From Yamagishiella unicocca (taxonomy: Eukaryota; Chlorophyta; Chlorophyceae; Chlamydomonadales; Volvocaceae), in assembly GCA_003116995.1 (NCBI GenBank), contig BDSL01000011.1:62001-126000 (forward strand): a DNA stretch of 64,000 nt. Direction: 5' to 3'. Shown one piece after another: positions 35,501-46,200 of this stretch. Position numbers and translations under genes: made by a program. How positions within the stretch are numbered: the stretch's first letter is position 1; each line of letters begins with the position of its first letter. The notes below the pieces were generated by a model. That model was not told the origin of the DNA and made no database searches. It saw only the letters and a list, made by a program, of their open reading frames with translations.

Positions 35501-38500
35501 TCGACATCGCTTGTCGTTGCCGCCACCGGCTGTGGCCCGCCCCCTCCCTTCCAGTGCCATGTTCACCCCACCCCCAAGGCCCCTCCGCTCACCTCGATCT
35601 GCCTGCTGCCGCTCTGTCCCACACCCAGCACATCGATCATGAAGTTGGCTTGCACCAGGGCCACGAAGGCGTTGCCAGGGAAGAGCGCCAAGCCGGCCTG
35701 CAGCGCAAACCCACGCACGCAGCCAGGCAACACGTCGGCGGTGTCGCGCTGCGTGAAGGCTGCTGTGCAGCGACGAGCCATCGACTGACGCAACGCTGGC
35801 CGGCACCAGTACCGGCAACCACCAGCTGGCGGGTAGGGGGATTAACGAGCCACAACATGTTCGCAGCCTGCCGCGCGGCCCGCAAGCTGCCGACCGCACG
35901 GCCCGGGCGCCCTGCTCAGCTACCGCGCTGCTGTGCTCGCTGCGTACCTTGATAAACATTTGCGCCTTGGCGACCGCCTCCTTGTCCAGGCAGTTGCGGT
36001 CCACCCAGACCCGCGCGCATCTGTTGGGGAGCGAGCACGAGCGGGATGCCAAGGTATAGGCAGCGCGCATAAGAGGAAATACAAGAGGAAACACAAGAGG
36101 AAATACAAGAGGAAACACAAGAGGAAACACAAGAGGAAACAAAAGAGGAACTATGGACCGACAGGCATGTCAGAAGCTTTCTGAGCGCCAACGGGACCTG
36201 AGTGCCCACCTTGCAGCGATCTCAACGTCCCGTGGGTCGGTCCACAAGTCAACGACCATGTCCTGCAGCGGGGCGCCCTTGGCCGCAGCCAATCTGTGGA
36301 CAGAGGTCAGGAGGGGGGATTCACAAACAGACTGTGGGTAGAGGTGCAGGAAGAGGTGCCCCTCCGGGCCCGCGCAACGCACTTTGCACTCGGCGCAACT
36401 GCATACCAGGCTTCTCCATGCACCCCGCACTCAGCAACCCATCCCCAGGTCCAGACCCCCAGGTCCAGACCCCCAGGTACAGACCCCCAGGTACAGCCCC
36501 TTCTTTTCTCACCCGATGGCATTGGTGGCGGCGCTGACGGTTCTGCGCAGCAGCCACCAGGATATAAAGCCTCCCACGCACAAGGCCGGCGCCAGGCCAG
36601 CGAGCATGGCTATGGTCATCCAGTTCGCAAATGTCTCCTCACTCCCCGCCTTGACACCCGGCGCGAACACCAAGAACATGAGGGTGATGGAGCACCACAC
36701 GATGGCCACCGACACGCCGGCCTTGAGCTGGTTCACCCAGGCGACCAGGCTCGGGTTCTGTGGGGCGGCGCGGGGGCAGGCACGCGGGGGATCATGTCGC
36801 GCCTGGCAGGGCGGGCGTTCCGGTACCTGCAACCCGCCAGCTGCCCAGCGTGCTGACTCACCCATCGCAGGTACTGCCACGCCATGGCCAGGGACAGCAG
36901 CAGGTACACGCTGGCGGACACCTTCTTCCAGCCGAGGAACACGTCCGTGAGCGTCATGATGACCTGAGAGGGGGGGGGTGCAAGGAAAACCCGTGTAACC
37001 CATGTGGGAAACCGTTTGTAACAGACGCGGGGTTTCGAGGAAGACCCGTGGATGCGAGAAAAACCGTTTAGAGTAGACGTTTCGAGGTGCATGCTGGAGA
37101 ACTTGTGTGAGGAAAAGACGGCGGTCGTACGCGGGGGGAAAGGGGAGGCGCGGGGGGAAACGAAGCGGTCGGGCCTTGCAACGATGTCCCAGTCCGGACT
37201 CCGGGAGGGGCGTCAAAAAAGTAGGACACGAAAGTGAAGTGGTCGGCTCTGCGCCGCGTCGTGCTTCACACAAGACAGCATAATTCGCACATCAGCGCAG
37301 GAAACCAGAGCTAGTAGCCCGTCCTTGCCTTGATTCCAAAAGCCGCTACTTCGGGTGCGCTATTCCCCAGCGCCATGGGACGTCGACTCCTGGGGTTGAC
37401 CTCAACCTGTGCAGCACGGGGTAGTGGGCTGCTCAGAATGCTTATGGTGGGATCCCAAGGGAGCTCCCCCACCACCACTGGCTTGCTCGCAGGACAACAC
37501 ATGTCGCGGCATGCTCGGCTGAGTACCGGCATACGCTTCACAAAATGATTCCGCACATTGGATTTGGTTTGCTAAGCGGCCCGCCATAATGCAGTCCTCC
37601 CCGACTCACCTCCGCCATGTTAGTAAGGAGCGCCAACGCAACGAATACCAATAAGCTGCAGCCAAGAAATCGCATGACATGGGCCCGTAAGCAGGATAGC
37701 ATAATGACGCGTTTGCAGCACATCGGTAGTGGGGTGTCCAGCGCGCCCCCCCCCTCCGCTGCCCGCCTACCTGACCCCCGAGACCACCGCATGAAGGATG
37801 TGAGGCATAGACGAGCAGCCTGCGCAATGGCAGCGGCAAAGGCATGCAAAGTCAGGCCGTATCGACGTCCGGTGCGAGCACAGACACGCGCCAGAGCAGG
37901 CAGGAGGGCACGGCTAGGCGAAGATGGTACAATGGCCACGCTCTGCGCTTACTGTAGCTTGGGAAGAGGTCCAAATATAGGTGTGGCGTCCTCGGCCCAG
38001 TCAATCTGCAAGATATCCCGACCTACAGCGACGGGGACGAAAACGACGCCGAAGCGCGAGGAGCGGTCGCCGGTCAGTCCAGGTAGCAAGGGTGGGGCTG
38101 ATGCACAATTGCAACTGGTTCGGGAGAGGCAAGGCCTTATGCACGAATAGGCAGGAGCAGATGGGCCGTGTGAGCAACATTTGAGAGCTGCTTGCTGATC
38201 AAGCGTGGTGTACCTGCCCGAACCAATACGTTTTAGGAGGGGCAAGGTGCTGGTGCACCTTCCGGTGGTGGCGTGCACGGAGGGGCGGATCCAGGACCCC
38301 AGAGACGTGTCGCAACACGCCGCAAGCAGTACACTAAGCTGCCCAAGCAGTACACTAAGGTGCCCAAGCAGTACTCGCCTGCAGCAGGTTGAGCGACGCG
38401 ACGTCGAATGCCTGGAAGAACACGCTGGTGAACAGGCGCAGAACCTGCGAGGCACCGTGAGGTGGAGGCATCGCCGTCCCCAAGTCAGCGGTTACTGACG

Positions 38501-39382
38501 CCGCCAACTCGTAAGGCGCTGCTTCCGCAAAGACGAGGGTGGCGAAGGCCGCGCCTGCCTCCCTCCTCGCGCACCTTGATGGGCCACACCACCGGGAACT
38601 TCTGTTCCTTGAAGCACCACGCGACCCACACACAGAGACCGATGTTGGCGGCCAGGAGCGCGACCATGCCGTACAGAAGGGCCACGTAGGCGCCATAGCC
38701 CTACAGACAGGCAACGGGACCCTGGTAAGCGAACCCGATCGGGGTTGTACCCAGGCACGGCTCGCCCTGGCCCTGCTGGGCGGCCGGTCCATGCGGCAGA
38801 CGGCACGGCTCCGCCTCCCAGGTCCGCTGGTTGCTTCCTCTCCGCTCACCAGGTCCGCCAACCAGCCGAAGCTCAGGACGCTCACTACCTTCCACGCAGC
38901 CCCGTTTTCGTCAATGTTCCAGCCCTGTGAGGGCTGGATCACTGTCGTGAATATCTGCCAGCCGTCCAGCAAGATCTTCAGGAGCACCCAGCGAATGACG
39001 ATGCGCGTCTCGCTGTTCTCCTTGCTGCGGGCGGACGAGGACAGGGCAGGTACAATACCACAGGCGGCGATTTTGCTCACGATACAGACTCACAGCCGCT
39101 TCCCCTGCTCACGCTAAAGACCCCAATACATGCGCTTTGCGTCAGTTAGCACCGAGGTGGATAGGCGCCAGGGACTCCGAATGCGGGTTGCTTGGCAACC
39201 CGTAAGCGCCACAGCAAGCGCCACAACGGCTTCCGCAGGGGCGACCGTGAGGCGGCTCACCTCAGAGTGAACAGCACGCCAAAAATCGCGTTTTCCAAAC
39301 TCGGTCGCCGGCTTGGGTCCAAGTCCTCTCCTCCGCGGCCAACTCCGTTGGCGAGGGGGTTGCCCCCAAGCCTACGTGGCAT
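20597..39382 (-). CDS. tiny-macrocysts (TmcB)-type multi-pass membrane protein with five PAS-like modules
   Basis: One gene of about 38 exons over 18.8 kb. The start ATG is at 39382 (MPRRLGGN...). Exon 1 ends 39261 and joins exon 2 (39024-38850), giving AIFGVLFTLSKENSE and then LLKILLDGWQIFTTVI, the conserved first helix region. Helices continue in 38700-38575, 38444-38379, near 37690-37612, 36963-36862 and 36757-36513. A family-typical soluble stretch follows: WVDRNCLDKEAVAKA, LFPGNAFVALVQANFMIDVLG, YGTNFRLVRLYGKFLE (34243-34082). PAS-like modules lie near 33.9-33.3, 33.2-32.5, 32.06-31.7, 31.1-30.65 and 30.2-29.9 kb. A basic linker (YKRGKRFRNLIKLMDSSEA, ~27.85 kb) precedes a helix at ~27.5 kb, a probable extracytoplasmic domain (27.2-25.3 kb), a hydrophobic exon (25.09-24.86 kb), an acidic exon (~24.4 kb), further helices (~23.6 and 21.3 kb) and the C-terminal segment LMSQLPLELDVEKLV. 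The stop is TGA 20597. No kinase, cyclase or other output domain was recognised. The exon structure between 37.95 and 37.6 kb is unresolved. Function is inferred only as membrane sensing. Confidence 0.85.
25585..25656 (+). repeat. intronic dispersed repeat B, copy in the sensor gene
   Basis: Contains CCAGCATGCATCGCAAAACG, CTGTTCTCAACG and CATCCACGGGTCTTCCTCG in order. The same blocks occur in reverse orientation at 37030-37101 and in diverged form at 57303-57364, in introns of different positions and genes. Confidence 0.8.
25668..25870 (+). repeat. 24-bp minisatellite, eight or more copies, in a sensor intron
   Basis: Unit GCAAGCACCCGCCTGCCTCC plus CTCC, repeated with almost no divergence. 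It directly follows dispersed repeat B, and the flanking sequence (CTCCTGTTCCGCA...) suggests the array grew from that repeat's edge. Confidence 0.95.
26926..27012 (+). repeat. G-rich tract (GGGGCGGGGA-type) with quadruplex potential
   Basis: Many runs of four or more G separated by one or two bases lie on the plus strand inside an intron of the minus-strand sensor gene, so the transcript carries the C-rich complement. Confidence 0.85.
27556..27578 (+). repeat. short telomere-like TAGGG/TTAGGG run
   Basis: GGGTAGGGTTAGGGTTAGGG lies in an intron of the sensor gene. The run is too short to be a telomere and may be incidental or a repair scar. Confidence 0.6.
30506..30600 (+). repeat. 24-bp tandem repeat, four copies, in a sensor intron
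   Basis: Unit GATGCTGCATGCATGCCGTA plus CAAG. Each unit contains the palindrome TGCATGCA or a one-base variant of it. Confidence 0.9.
34838..35135 (+). repeat. ~18-bp G-rich minisatellite in a sensor intron
   Basis: About sixteen units related to GAGGGGCCGTGGGGAAGT lie in the intron just upstream, in transcript sense, of the exon at about 34.83-34.76 kb. The array reaches almost to the acceptor, where its complement forms a very long pyrimidine-rich tract. Confidence 0.9.
36068..36152 (+). repeat. 12-bp minisatellite, seven copies, in a sensor intron
   Basis: Alternating units AAGAGGAAATAC and AAGAGGAAACAC. On the transcribed strand this is a pyrimidine-rich tract. Confidence 0.92.
36985..37101 (-). 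repeat. intronic dispersed repeat B, dimeric copy in the sensor gene
   Basis: On the minus strand, 37101-37030 reads as a close match to the copy at 25585-25656 (GCATCCACGGGTCTTCCTCG identical). It is followed at 37029-36985 by a second, more diverged unit, so this copy is a tandem dimer. Confidence 0.75.
39184..39200 (+). other. perfect short hairpin in sensor intron 1
   Basis: GGGTTGCTTGGCAACCC has a 7-bp stem and a 3-nt loop, inside the first intron of the sensor gene. No function is assigned. Confidence 0.5.
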
Positions 39383-40770
39383 CCGCGACCCCGTCGTTTC
39401 GGAAGCTGTCGTGCCAGCGGGCTATTTGGATACGCTGATTCCGGCATGGCTTTGGGTCGCAATAGACGCGGCGAAGGGTTTCAGCGGACCGTAGCGGACG
39501 TCCCACGCACGGGTCCGCAGCGGTCGTGTCATACCGCGGACACACACATACCCCGAGCTGACTAGGACGCCCATTTCGAATGACGTCGCAGTTGCGAGTT
39601 TAGCATTTGACACCCGTCCCAAACTTGAAGGTCTTGCCGCGCCGCGCCGCTGCCGCCAGCGTTGCGGAACCGCACGTACCTGAACCGCTTAGAAGCGACG
39701 CTGCCAGCTTGGCTTCCGGCTCCGCTGCTGGCATACATTGTCTCCCCAATTATCTAATAGTTAGTGTCAGCGCTGGCCACGTTAGGGAACTCCGTGATAA
39801 TGATTGTGCATGCTGTTCCCGACAGCGTCCAGAAGCTGACTACGATAAAGCCAGCTCGCACTATATTCAACAACGCAATGGGCGGCAGACCCAGGTTGCC
39901 CCGCGGCGGCCCGCTAACAATCTGTCCATTAGGTCGTTGCTGCCCCAGCTGGAGCCGTCGACGCGTTCCCAAAATAAAGTGGTGTGGTGAATTAGATTTG
40001 TTGATACGACAAATATGAGCTACTGCGGCGTTATGCTCCTCGCTGACGAAATAAAGCTCGTGGCCCCATTTACAAGGGTTGCATTGGCCACATCAGTGGT
40101 AATTTTGTACATATATGGGTATACTTGAAGAGTCTTTTCCTTGTAAAAAAAAGTCGTAGAGTTAGTGGAGAGAGCGTGCTTTGAGAGATGCTTTGGACCA
40201 ACCTGCGCGCCGCGCACCGATTCATCGACATACCGTCTGACACACGATTGTGATCACAGCGACGTGGAGCACTCATACAGAGGCATAAATGATTACGTAC
40301 GTTTTATCAAATTCACAAAGATATAGCTCGATAATTTGCCCCCAGCTTCCCGACAGACACAAACACTGTCGGCAGACGCCGCCTGGAAACGTGCTCCCTG
40401 CGAGACCAGGTTCCACTACATAGCACTTATGTTCGTAGCACAGGACGCGGATTGAGGGCGACCATGCACCTGCCATGCCATGTATAGCACATACGGTAGG
40501 ATGTCTGTAACTGAGCTCAAACGCGTACGCACACCCCAGACAGGCTCAGTGCGGTCATATGAAATCTAGTGACATATCTACCAAGCTAAAACACTTGGGT
40601 TGTGCGTACGACTCGCTTTCGTTCTGACTTTCCAAGCGCAGAAGTATATAACAGCGCACAGTGGATAGCTTGTTCGCTTCCATTAATTATAGCCTGCAAG
40701 GAAGGACAAAGCAACGTGACAAGTCATGTGTGACAAGACAAGACAGGCTCTTCCCTTCGCTGGTCAAATA

Positions 40771-41020
40771 TTCGGGTGGGGCGTCTTTTCGCGGGCGGGT
40801 GGTGCCGGGGGTTTGGGGGGGTCCGGTCCCCGCCCGTCGGTTCGGGCTGTTGGCTACTTCCGCAGTTCTTCCGGTTGTGGGACATGGGGTACCTGGGTTC
40901 TCCTTTATTACCGGGCCCCCGCCCTCTTGGGCGCGGTGGGGTGTCCTGTTTTTTCCCTGTGACTTTTAGGGCGTCCGCTGGCTGTTAGCGCTGGTTTGTC
41001 GTACGGTGCGGTCTCGGCAT
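40771..41020 (+). repeat. dispersed repeat A, copy 2
   Basis: Shares TTCGGGTGGGGCG, CCCCGCCCGTCGGTTCGGGC, GGTGTCCTG and GCTGGCTGTTAGCGCTGGTT with copies 1 and 3, then diverges. It lacks the right-end block GGGCTTGAGGGCACTGCAAC, so it is truncated. Confidence 0.78.
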
Positions 41021-41520
41021 GGATCCCCCCGTTTGCCCTGGGTTTACCCGGCGTCTCTGTGCTTTTTGAGGCTCACTACCTTCCCCGGCTCTCATATAGT
41101 GAGGCAACGGACATGGGCCCCTCCCAGCCCCTCTTCTTGCCTTGGTTCGCAAGTGCTTGAGGACACGGTATCCTCCTTACTATTATGTACGTCATCCGAT
41201 TTGAAACATGGCTTTTGCAGGGTTTCACTGTTACTCGCAAACGTTTGGCCGACTGATGACCTCTGGTGATGACTGGTGCGATGCCGATGTACTGCTCGGG
41301 AGCGTAAGTGTTGCCCATACTCATTTATCAAGTGGACATTGGCATTCCGACAGACTGGAGGATGTAAAGTGGCCTCCTAGCCTGCACCTGTTTTTAGCTC
41401 TCCCCCTGCATGGCCAGAGGGGCCTGCGCGGCTCCTGCCTGGTGCTCTTCATGGGCCGCTTGTCCGCCTGTCTGTCGCCTTCTGGGCCGGGGGCTGTTTT
41501 GGATTTCTTTCCTTTCCAGT

Positions 41521-41628
41521 GCGGTTTGCTCCGTCAGGCTATTTCTGTTGTCAGGGCGGTTTGCTCCGTCAGGCTATTTCTGTTGTCACCGGACGGTTTG
41601 CTCCGTCCGGCTATTTCTGTTGTCAGGG
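41521..41628 (+). repeat. 35-37-bp tandem repeat, three copies
   Basis: Unit core CGGTTTGCTCCGTC then GGCTATTTCTGTTGTCA, starting at 41521, 41556 and about 41593. It lies just upstream of dispersed repeat A copy 3. Confidence 0.92.
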
Positions 41629-41744
41629 ACCGTGTTGGTGGGTGCGCTTGGGGTGCCGTCTGCCCTGTTTTGCGTTTTCCCCGTCCTCTTGGACTTGGTT
41701 GTTGGGACCGCCCGTTGTGCTGAACTTTTACATTGGTGGCCGGC

Positions 41745-42027
41745 CTTTCGGGTGGGGCGATTTCGCGTGTGGCGCCCTGGGCCGCCGAGGGTTTTGTCCC
41801 CGGCCCGTCGGTCCGGGTTGTCTGCTCCCACCTCTCCCATCTCCCACCGTTTTCCCCGCAGTGGGGCTTGATCTGCCTGGGGTATTTCCATCGGGGCGCC
41901 GTCCTTTTGGGTGCGGCGAGGTGTCCTATTTACTCGTTTTAGCGCGTCTGCTGGCTGCTAGCGTTCGCTTCTCGTACAGGGAGGTCTCTGTTTGTGGGCT
42001 CGCGTGGGCTTGAGGGCACTGCAACAC
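41745..42027 (+). repeat. dispersed repeat A, copy 3
   Basis: Begins CTTTCGGGTGGGGCGA and ends GGGCTTGAGGGCACTGCAAC, the same right end as copy 1. It lies in the same orientation as the other two copies. Confidence 0.8.
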
Positions 42028-43177
42028 TGTAATTATTTCCTCTTCTTAATTTTTTCTAATGAGTAAAACCTAGGGAGGTTAAGACCGCCTCAAGACCGCC
42101 TTCACGGTTTCCGCGTTGGCCTTTTCGCTGGAAACCTCCTCGGTGACATATGGTATGTAATAACTTTTTGGCGACGATTTCGCCTCCATACTGATAAAAA
42201 TATGGATCCTCAATTGCAATCGACAGCATTGTAGGCAAGCTGGATGACATGAAGGGCACGCTCCGGGATATTTGGACGAGCGAGTGGTATGACAATGATT
42301 TGAGCACGGATTAATAATGAGATATTAGGCATGCCCGATGTGGTATAATTTAGGGTTTGTAGGCTCTGTAGCATATCAATTAGTATCCTTAACATTTCAT
42401 TATAAAGCGAACTCGCACTGCCGCAGAAAAAGTGCAAGAACTCACTACACGAAGTACGTCTTCGTCGACCGGATTGCATACGCTACGGGGCATGATAAGA
42501 AGGTATGTCGACGCCGCTAATTTTCCAAGCATGGCACGTTCAACCTTAGTCAATGGTGACGCGGGTCTGTGCCCCGTAACGTTTCTGCAATCTGTTGGGG
42601 GTCGTAGGGTTTCAATAATCCACCGCCCGTGCTGTGACGTGCTGTGCGACTTGCATACCTTTGCAAAGCAATCTCAGCGTAATCGGAGCCACGGAAGCCT
42701 TGCACTGTGCGCTGACCCTTCCAAAGGTTCGCGGCCGCATATGATCCACGATCTCAGGATAAAAGCCTTCATTCCGCCAACGGTCCACGGTTATGCGTCT
42801 ACGGCTCGAACCCATAAAAACATGACAGCTTCCCTGTGTACATCTGTTTTTGTGTGATATCTTGTCCAGCTCGACATGTAAAGATCGCGACCACCAATGC
42901 GAACTTGTTACTGATAATGTACGGTGAACGCTGTTGGGTTCCTACTTCGCGGATATTATCATAACCTATAGATAATTCTATAGATAATATACTACATATA
43001 AACTTGCATCGCCGTTTTGTACCAATCGCCCGCTTCGCATGGCGGGCCCTATGGGTCCGCCAAAGCCGGTGATGCAGCCCTACGCGCACCGAATGTGTAC
43101 CAATACGCGTTATCATACCCTATCTAGATGCGATTATTTACTTGCCCCTCCTTCAACTTGCGCAAAGTTTTAGGAGT

Positions 43178-43183
43178 ATAAGC
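43178..43183 (+). promoter_or_regulatory. TATA-like box upstream of the SHAW-domain gene
   Basis: TATAAG lies 85 nt before the chosen ATG 43263. A start of transcription about 30 nt on would leave the upstream in-frame ATG 43215 almost at the cap, which favours ATG 43263. Confidence 0.4.
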
Positions 43184-43262
43184 TGTTACGGAACGCGCAT
43201 GTACCGAGGTTCCCTTGACAGATTCCCAGTTAAAGAATTTTCCCAGCAGAGGCCGTCAATAT

Positions 43263-46200
43263 ATGGGTTGTGGCGCCAGTAAAGCCCCAGCGTCAACGGC
43301 TGGGACCCAACCTTCAGGGGTGCCAGCGCCCACGCTTTCCAAACAGCCTCCCGGAGACGACTCTTTGACGCCGCCCGGTGCAGCGGCGGCTGACGCAACA
43401 GCGGCAGATGACATAGCAACCCCTGCAGTGGGAGGCGAGCCGGCAGACCAGGAAGGACCAGAGGTGACCCCTGAGGATGAACCCCCTGAAGCTGAGAACC
43501 CGGTTGCTGGAGCCACCGAGGAGCAGGTGCAGGACGCCGGGTCTGAGGCCTCGGTCAGCGAGGAGCCGCCATACGAGCCTTTAGCTGAGTACCTGAGCTG
43601 CGGGTGAGATCCTCGGGGGCTAACGATCGAGGGGTGGGCCTCCACCGCAGCAATCCGGGCTTCTATAGCCCCCCACGCCATCGAGGGACCCCGCGTCACA
43701 TAGCGACCTGTGGAGCATCCCTCCAATGGCTCGTCACCTTGTCCGCAATGCCGGCGGACACGAATATGGCATCCGCCTCTTCGTGCCTCTGAATGTATAG
43801 CCAGTACTTCCTTTGTGAACCTTGCCGTGGACCCCCCAGCTCGTCACCTCACAAGCTACCTTGTCCGCAGAGTAGCCGCACCGCTGTGCATTGCAACGGC
43901 AACACTGTTTGATCTACCTCTCCTCAGTTGCCACAAATCATCTCTTTGCAAGATCGTAACACATATGGCTGCCCCGCCCACCGGACGGGACCCCACGATT
44001 GTCCCCCTTGTCAACGTGCCGTACAGGAAAGCGGGTGACATCAAATACCGACAGGCGCGTATAAAAGCCCGCCATGGCGAGCCGTGCGGCCCGCCGCCCG
44101 AGCCCCCCGCCGAGGAGGCGGCCGAGATGAAGCGGGTGTGGCAGGAGGAGTGGTTCAGCTTCCCGACATGGGACCTGGTTCTTCTCACCCGCGCGGCCAC
44201 GGGGCGAAGGCTGTGGAAGGCGATGAGCAACGACCGCCAGCGAGCTGCCTGCGAGCGCTTCGCGCTTTGTGGGCCATGGGTGAGCCGGCCGGGCGGGGCA
44301 GAGTGCATGTGGCCCCCTTGTGGTGAGCCGGCCGGGCGGGGCAGAGTGCATGTGGCCCCCTTGTGGTGAGCTGGCCGGGCGGGGCAGAGTGCATGTGGCC
44401 CCCTTGTGGTGAGCCGGCCGGGCGGGGCAGAGTGCATGTCGCCCCCTTGTGGTGGGCCAGGTAGGCAAGACGTGCTGGCTGCCGCCGGGCGGGAGAGGAG
44501 CTGCAGCTGCTGCGGGTCGCGGCCGCGGTCACGGTGGCGGCAGCGGTGAGACGAGCAACACCTGCAAGCCGCACATAGCCAGTCGTGGTCTGTTTCACTG
44601 CTGGCAGTCTGAGGCACCCCTACGCACACGAACGTCCCTGCGCCCCAAGTTGACGCCACCCTGCCAGACACACCCTGCCAGACACACCCTGCCAGACACA
44701 CCCTGCCAGACACACCCTGCCAGACACACCCTGCCAGACACACCCTGCCAGACACACCCTGCTGCTCTTGCTCTAGCTCTTGCGGCTGCTGGTTCTTCCG
44801 CAACCCCGCACAGGCCGCCAGCCAAGAGCCGGACGAGCAGCAGCTGGCACGCATGCGAGCCACCTCCAGCAGCTCCCTCTTCGTGGTTCTGGAGCACCCC
44901 GCGCGGCGGGAGTTTTTCTTGGGGGCCTTTTGTGCCGCACACGGCCTGGCGGGCATCACCATGCTCAAAAGCGACCGCCCCATGAACCCCAGCTACTGGG
45001 ACGAGCACAGAGTCACGGAACGAGGCGGCACGATGACCACCGCGGAGGTCTGCTACCGGATCGTCATTCCGGCCACACGCGCCTTCGGGGCGTCCTACGT
45101 GGACCTGTACCTGGGTCCGGAGCTGTGGGGCGACGAGGGAGGTCAGAGCCTGCAGGACGCTCCGCGGGGCCGCTTCCTGAGCCACGCCTGGGGGATGCCC
45201 TTCATGCAGCTCGTGTCGGTGTCGGTAGTGGAGGGCTCACCCCCCCGCCATGATAAGGGGCCGTACTGGATTGGTGAGTGGGCTGGGGAGTTTATAAAGG
45301 AAAGCCGCGAATCCATGGGCTGGGGTGGCGGTTGGGAGGGAGGCGCGCGCATAGGATGCTACGGCGTGTGGAGGGGGCTAGAGAGCGGAGCGCACCCAGC
45401 AGGGGGTGTGGGGTGCCAGCAGCACGCCGCGCGTGCGGTGCATGCGGCGCTGTTCCGCACCTGGTTGATAATGGCGGGAAGGAGAGCCTGGATTGCTTGA
45501 TGTCACTTGGTAGGTAGCCTGGCGGTAGGTAGCCTGACTTTATCCATGGGCGCTTGCTTTCGCTTCCGCACGCTTGTTTTTGCTTCCGCCCTCACCTGTT
45601 TTCCTCCGAAGCCCGAACCTTCCATGACCGTGACCTGTGCTGCGCATGCTATGCCTGGACCGCTCAACCTCTTCAGATATCTTCTGCAAGAACCAGGTGC
45701 GCGCAGGCTTGGCGCACACAACTCACAGGCTTTATTGTGCGATGATCGTGTACATAGACCCATGCGTACGACCGACGCGTGCTGACACACATGAGCGGTG
45801 GCCACGTCGCTGTCTGGTTACGTAGCAAGCAAGCAACGTAGCTAGCTAGTTCCTCTACCACATGCTTGCGAGCAAGCGTGTGACGCAAGGGAAGCGCGCT
45901 TATTTAGGGCTTGAGGCACGAAACGACCTGATGACACCCATGCATACGACCGTTCCTTGCGCTTTGGCTTTCGCACGGCGAGACGCGCCTTGCAGTAGAC
46001 CGGCCGGCTTTCACCTGCGTGGGCGGGGTTACACACCACCCCGGTTCTTACAGCTACCTGCTCCCCCACGCCCCCGCGGCTGCTGCCCGCCGATACGTAC
46101 GTCGTGGGCACAGCACGTGCCTATTCAGGAGTCCGACCTGACGAACAACATCCTGTGCAGCAAGGGCGTGCTGCTGGCCGTGTACCCCTGGCCTGCGCCG

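Larger units (their letters stand above)
39383..43262. other. gene-poor divergent intergenic region
   Basis: It separates the divergent starts of the sensor gene and the SHAW-domain gene, and must hold both promoters. It contains two copies of dispersed repeat A, a 35-bp tandem repeat, and a TATATAA at 40646. AT-richer DNA fills 39.75-40.75 and 42.05-43.2 kb. Short minus-strand frames at 40217-40020 and 39972-39754 contain a hydrophobic segment but match nothing I recognise. Confidence 0.5.

Noticed and set aside
40776..40988. Reading frame kept open in dispersed repeat A copies 1 and 2
   Set aside because: The similarity is explained by shared ancestry of the repeats. Copy 3 does not keep the frame, so there is no evidence for a protein.
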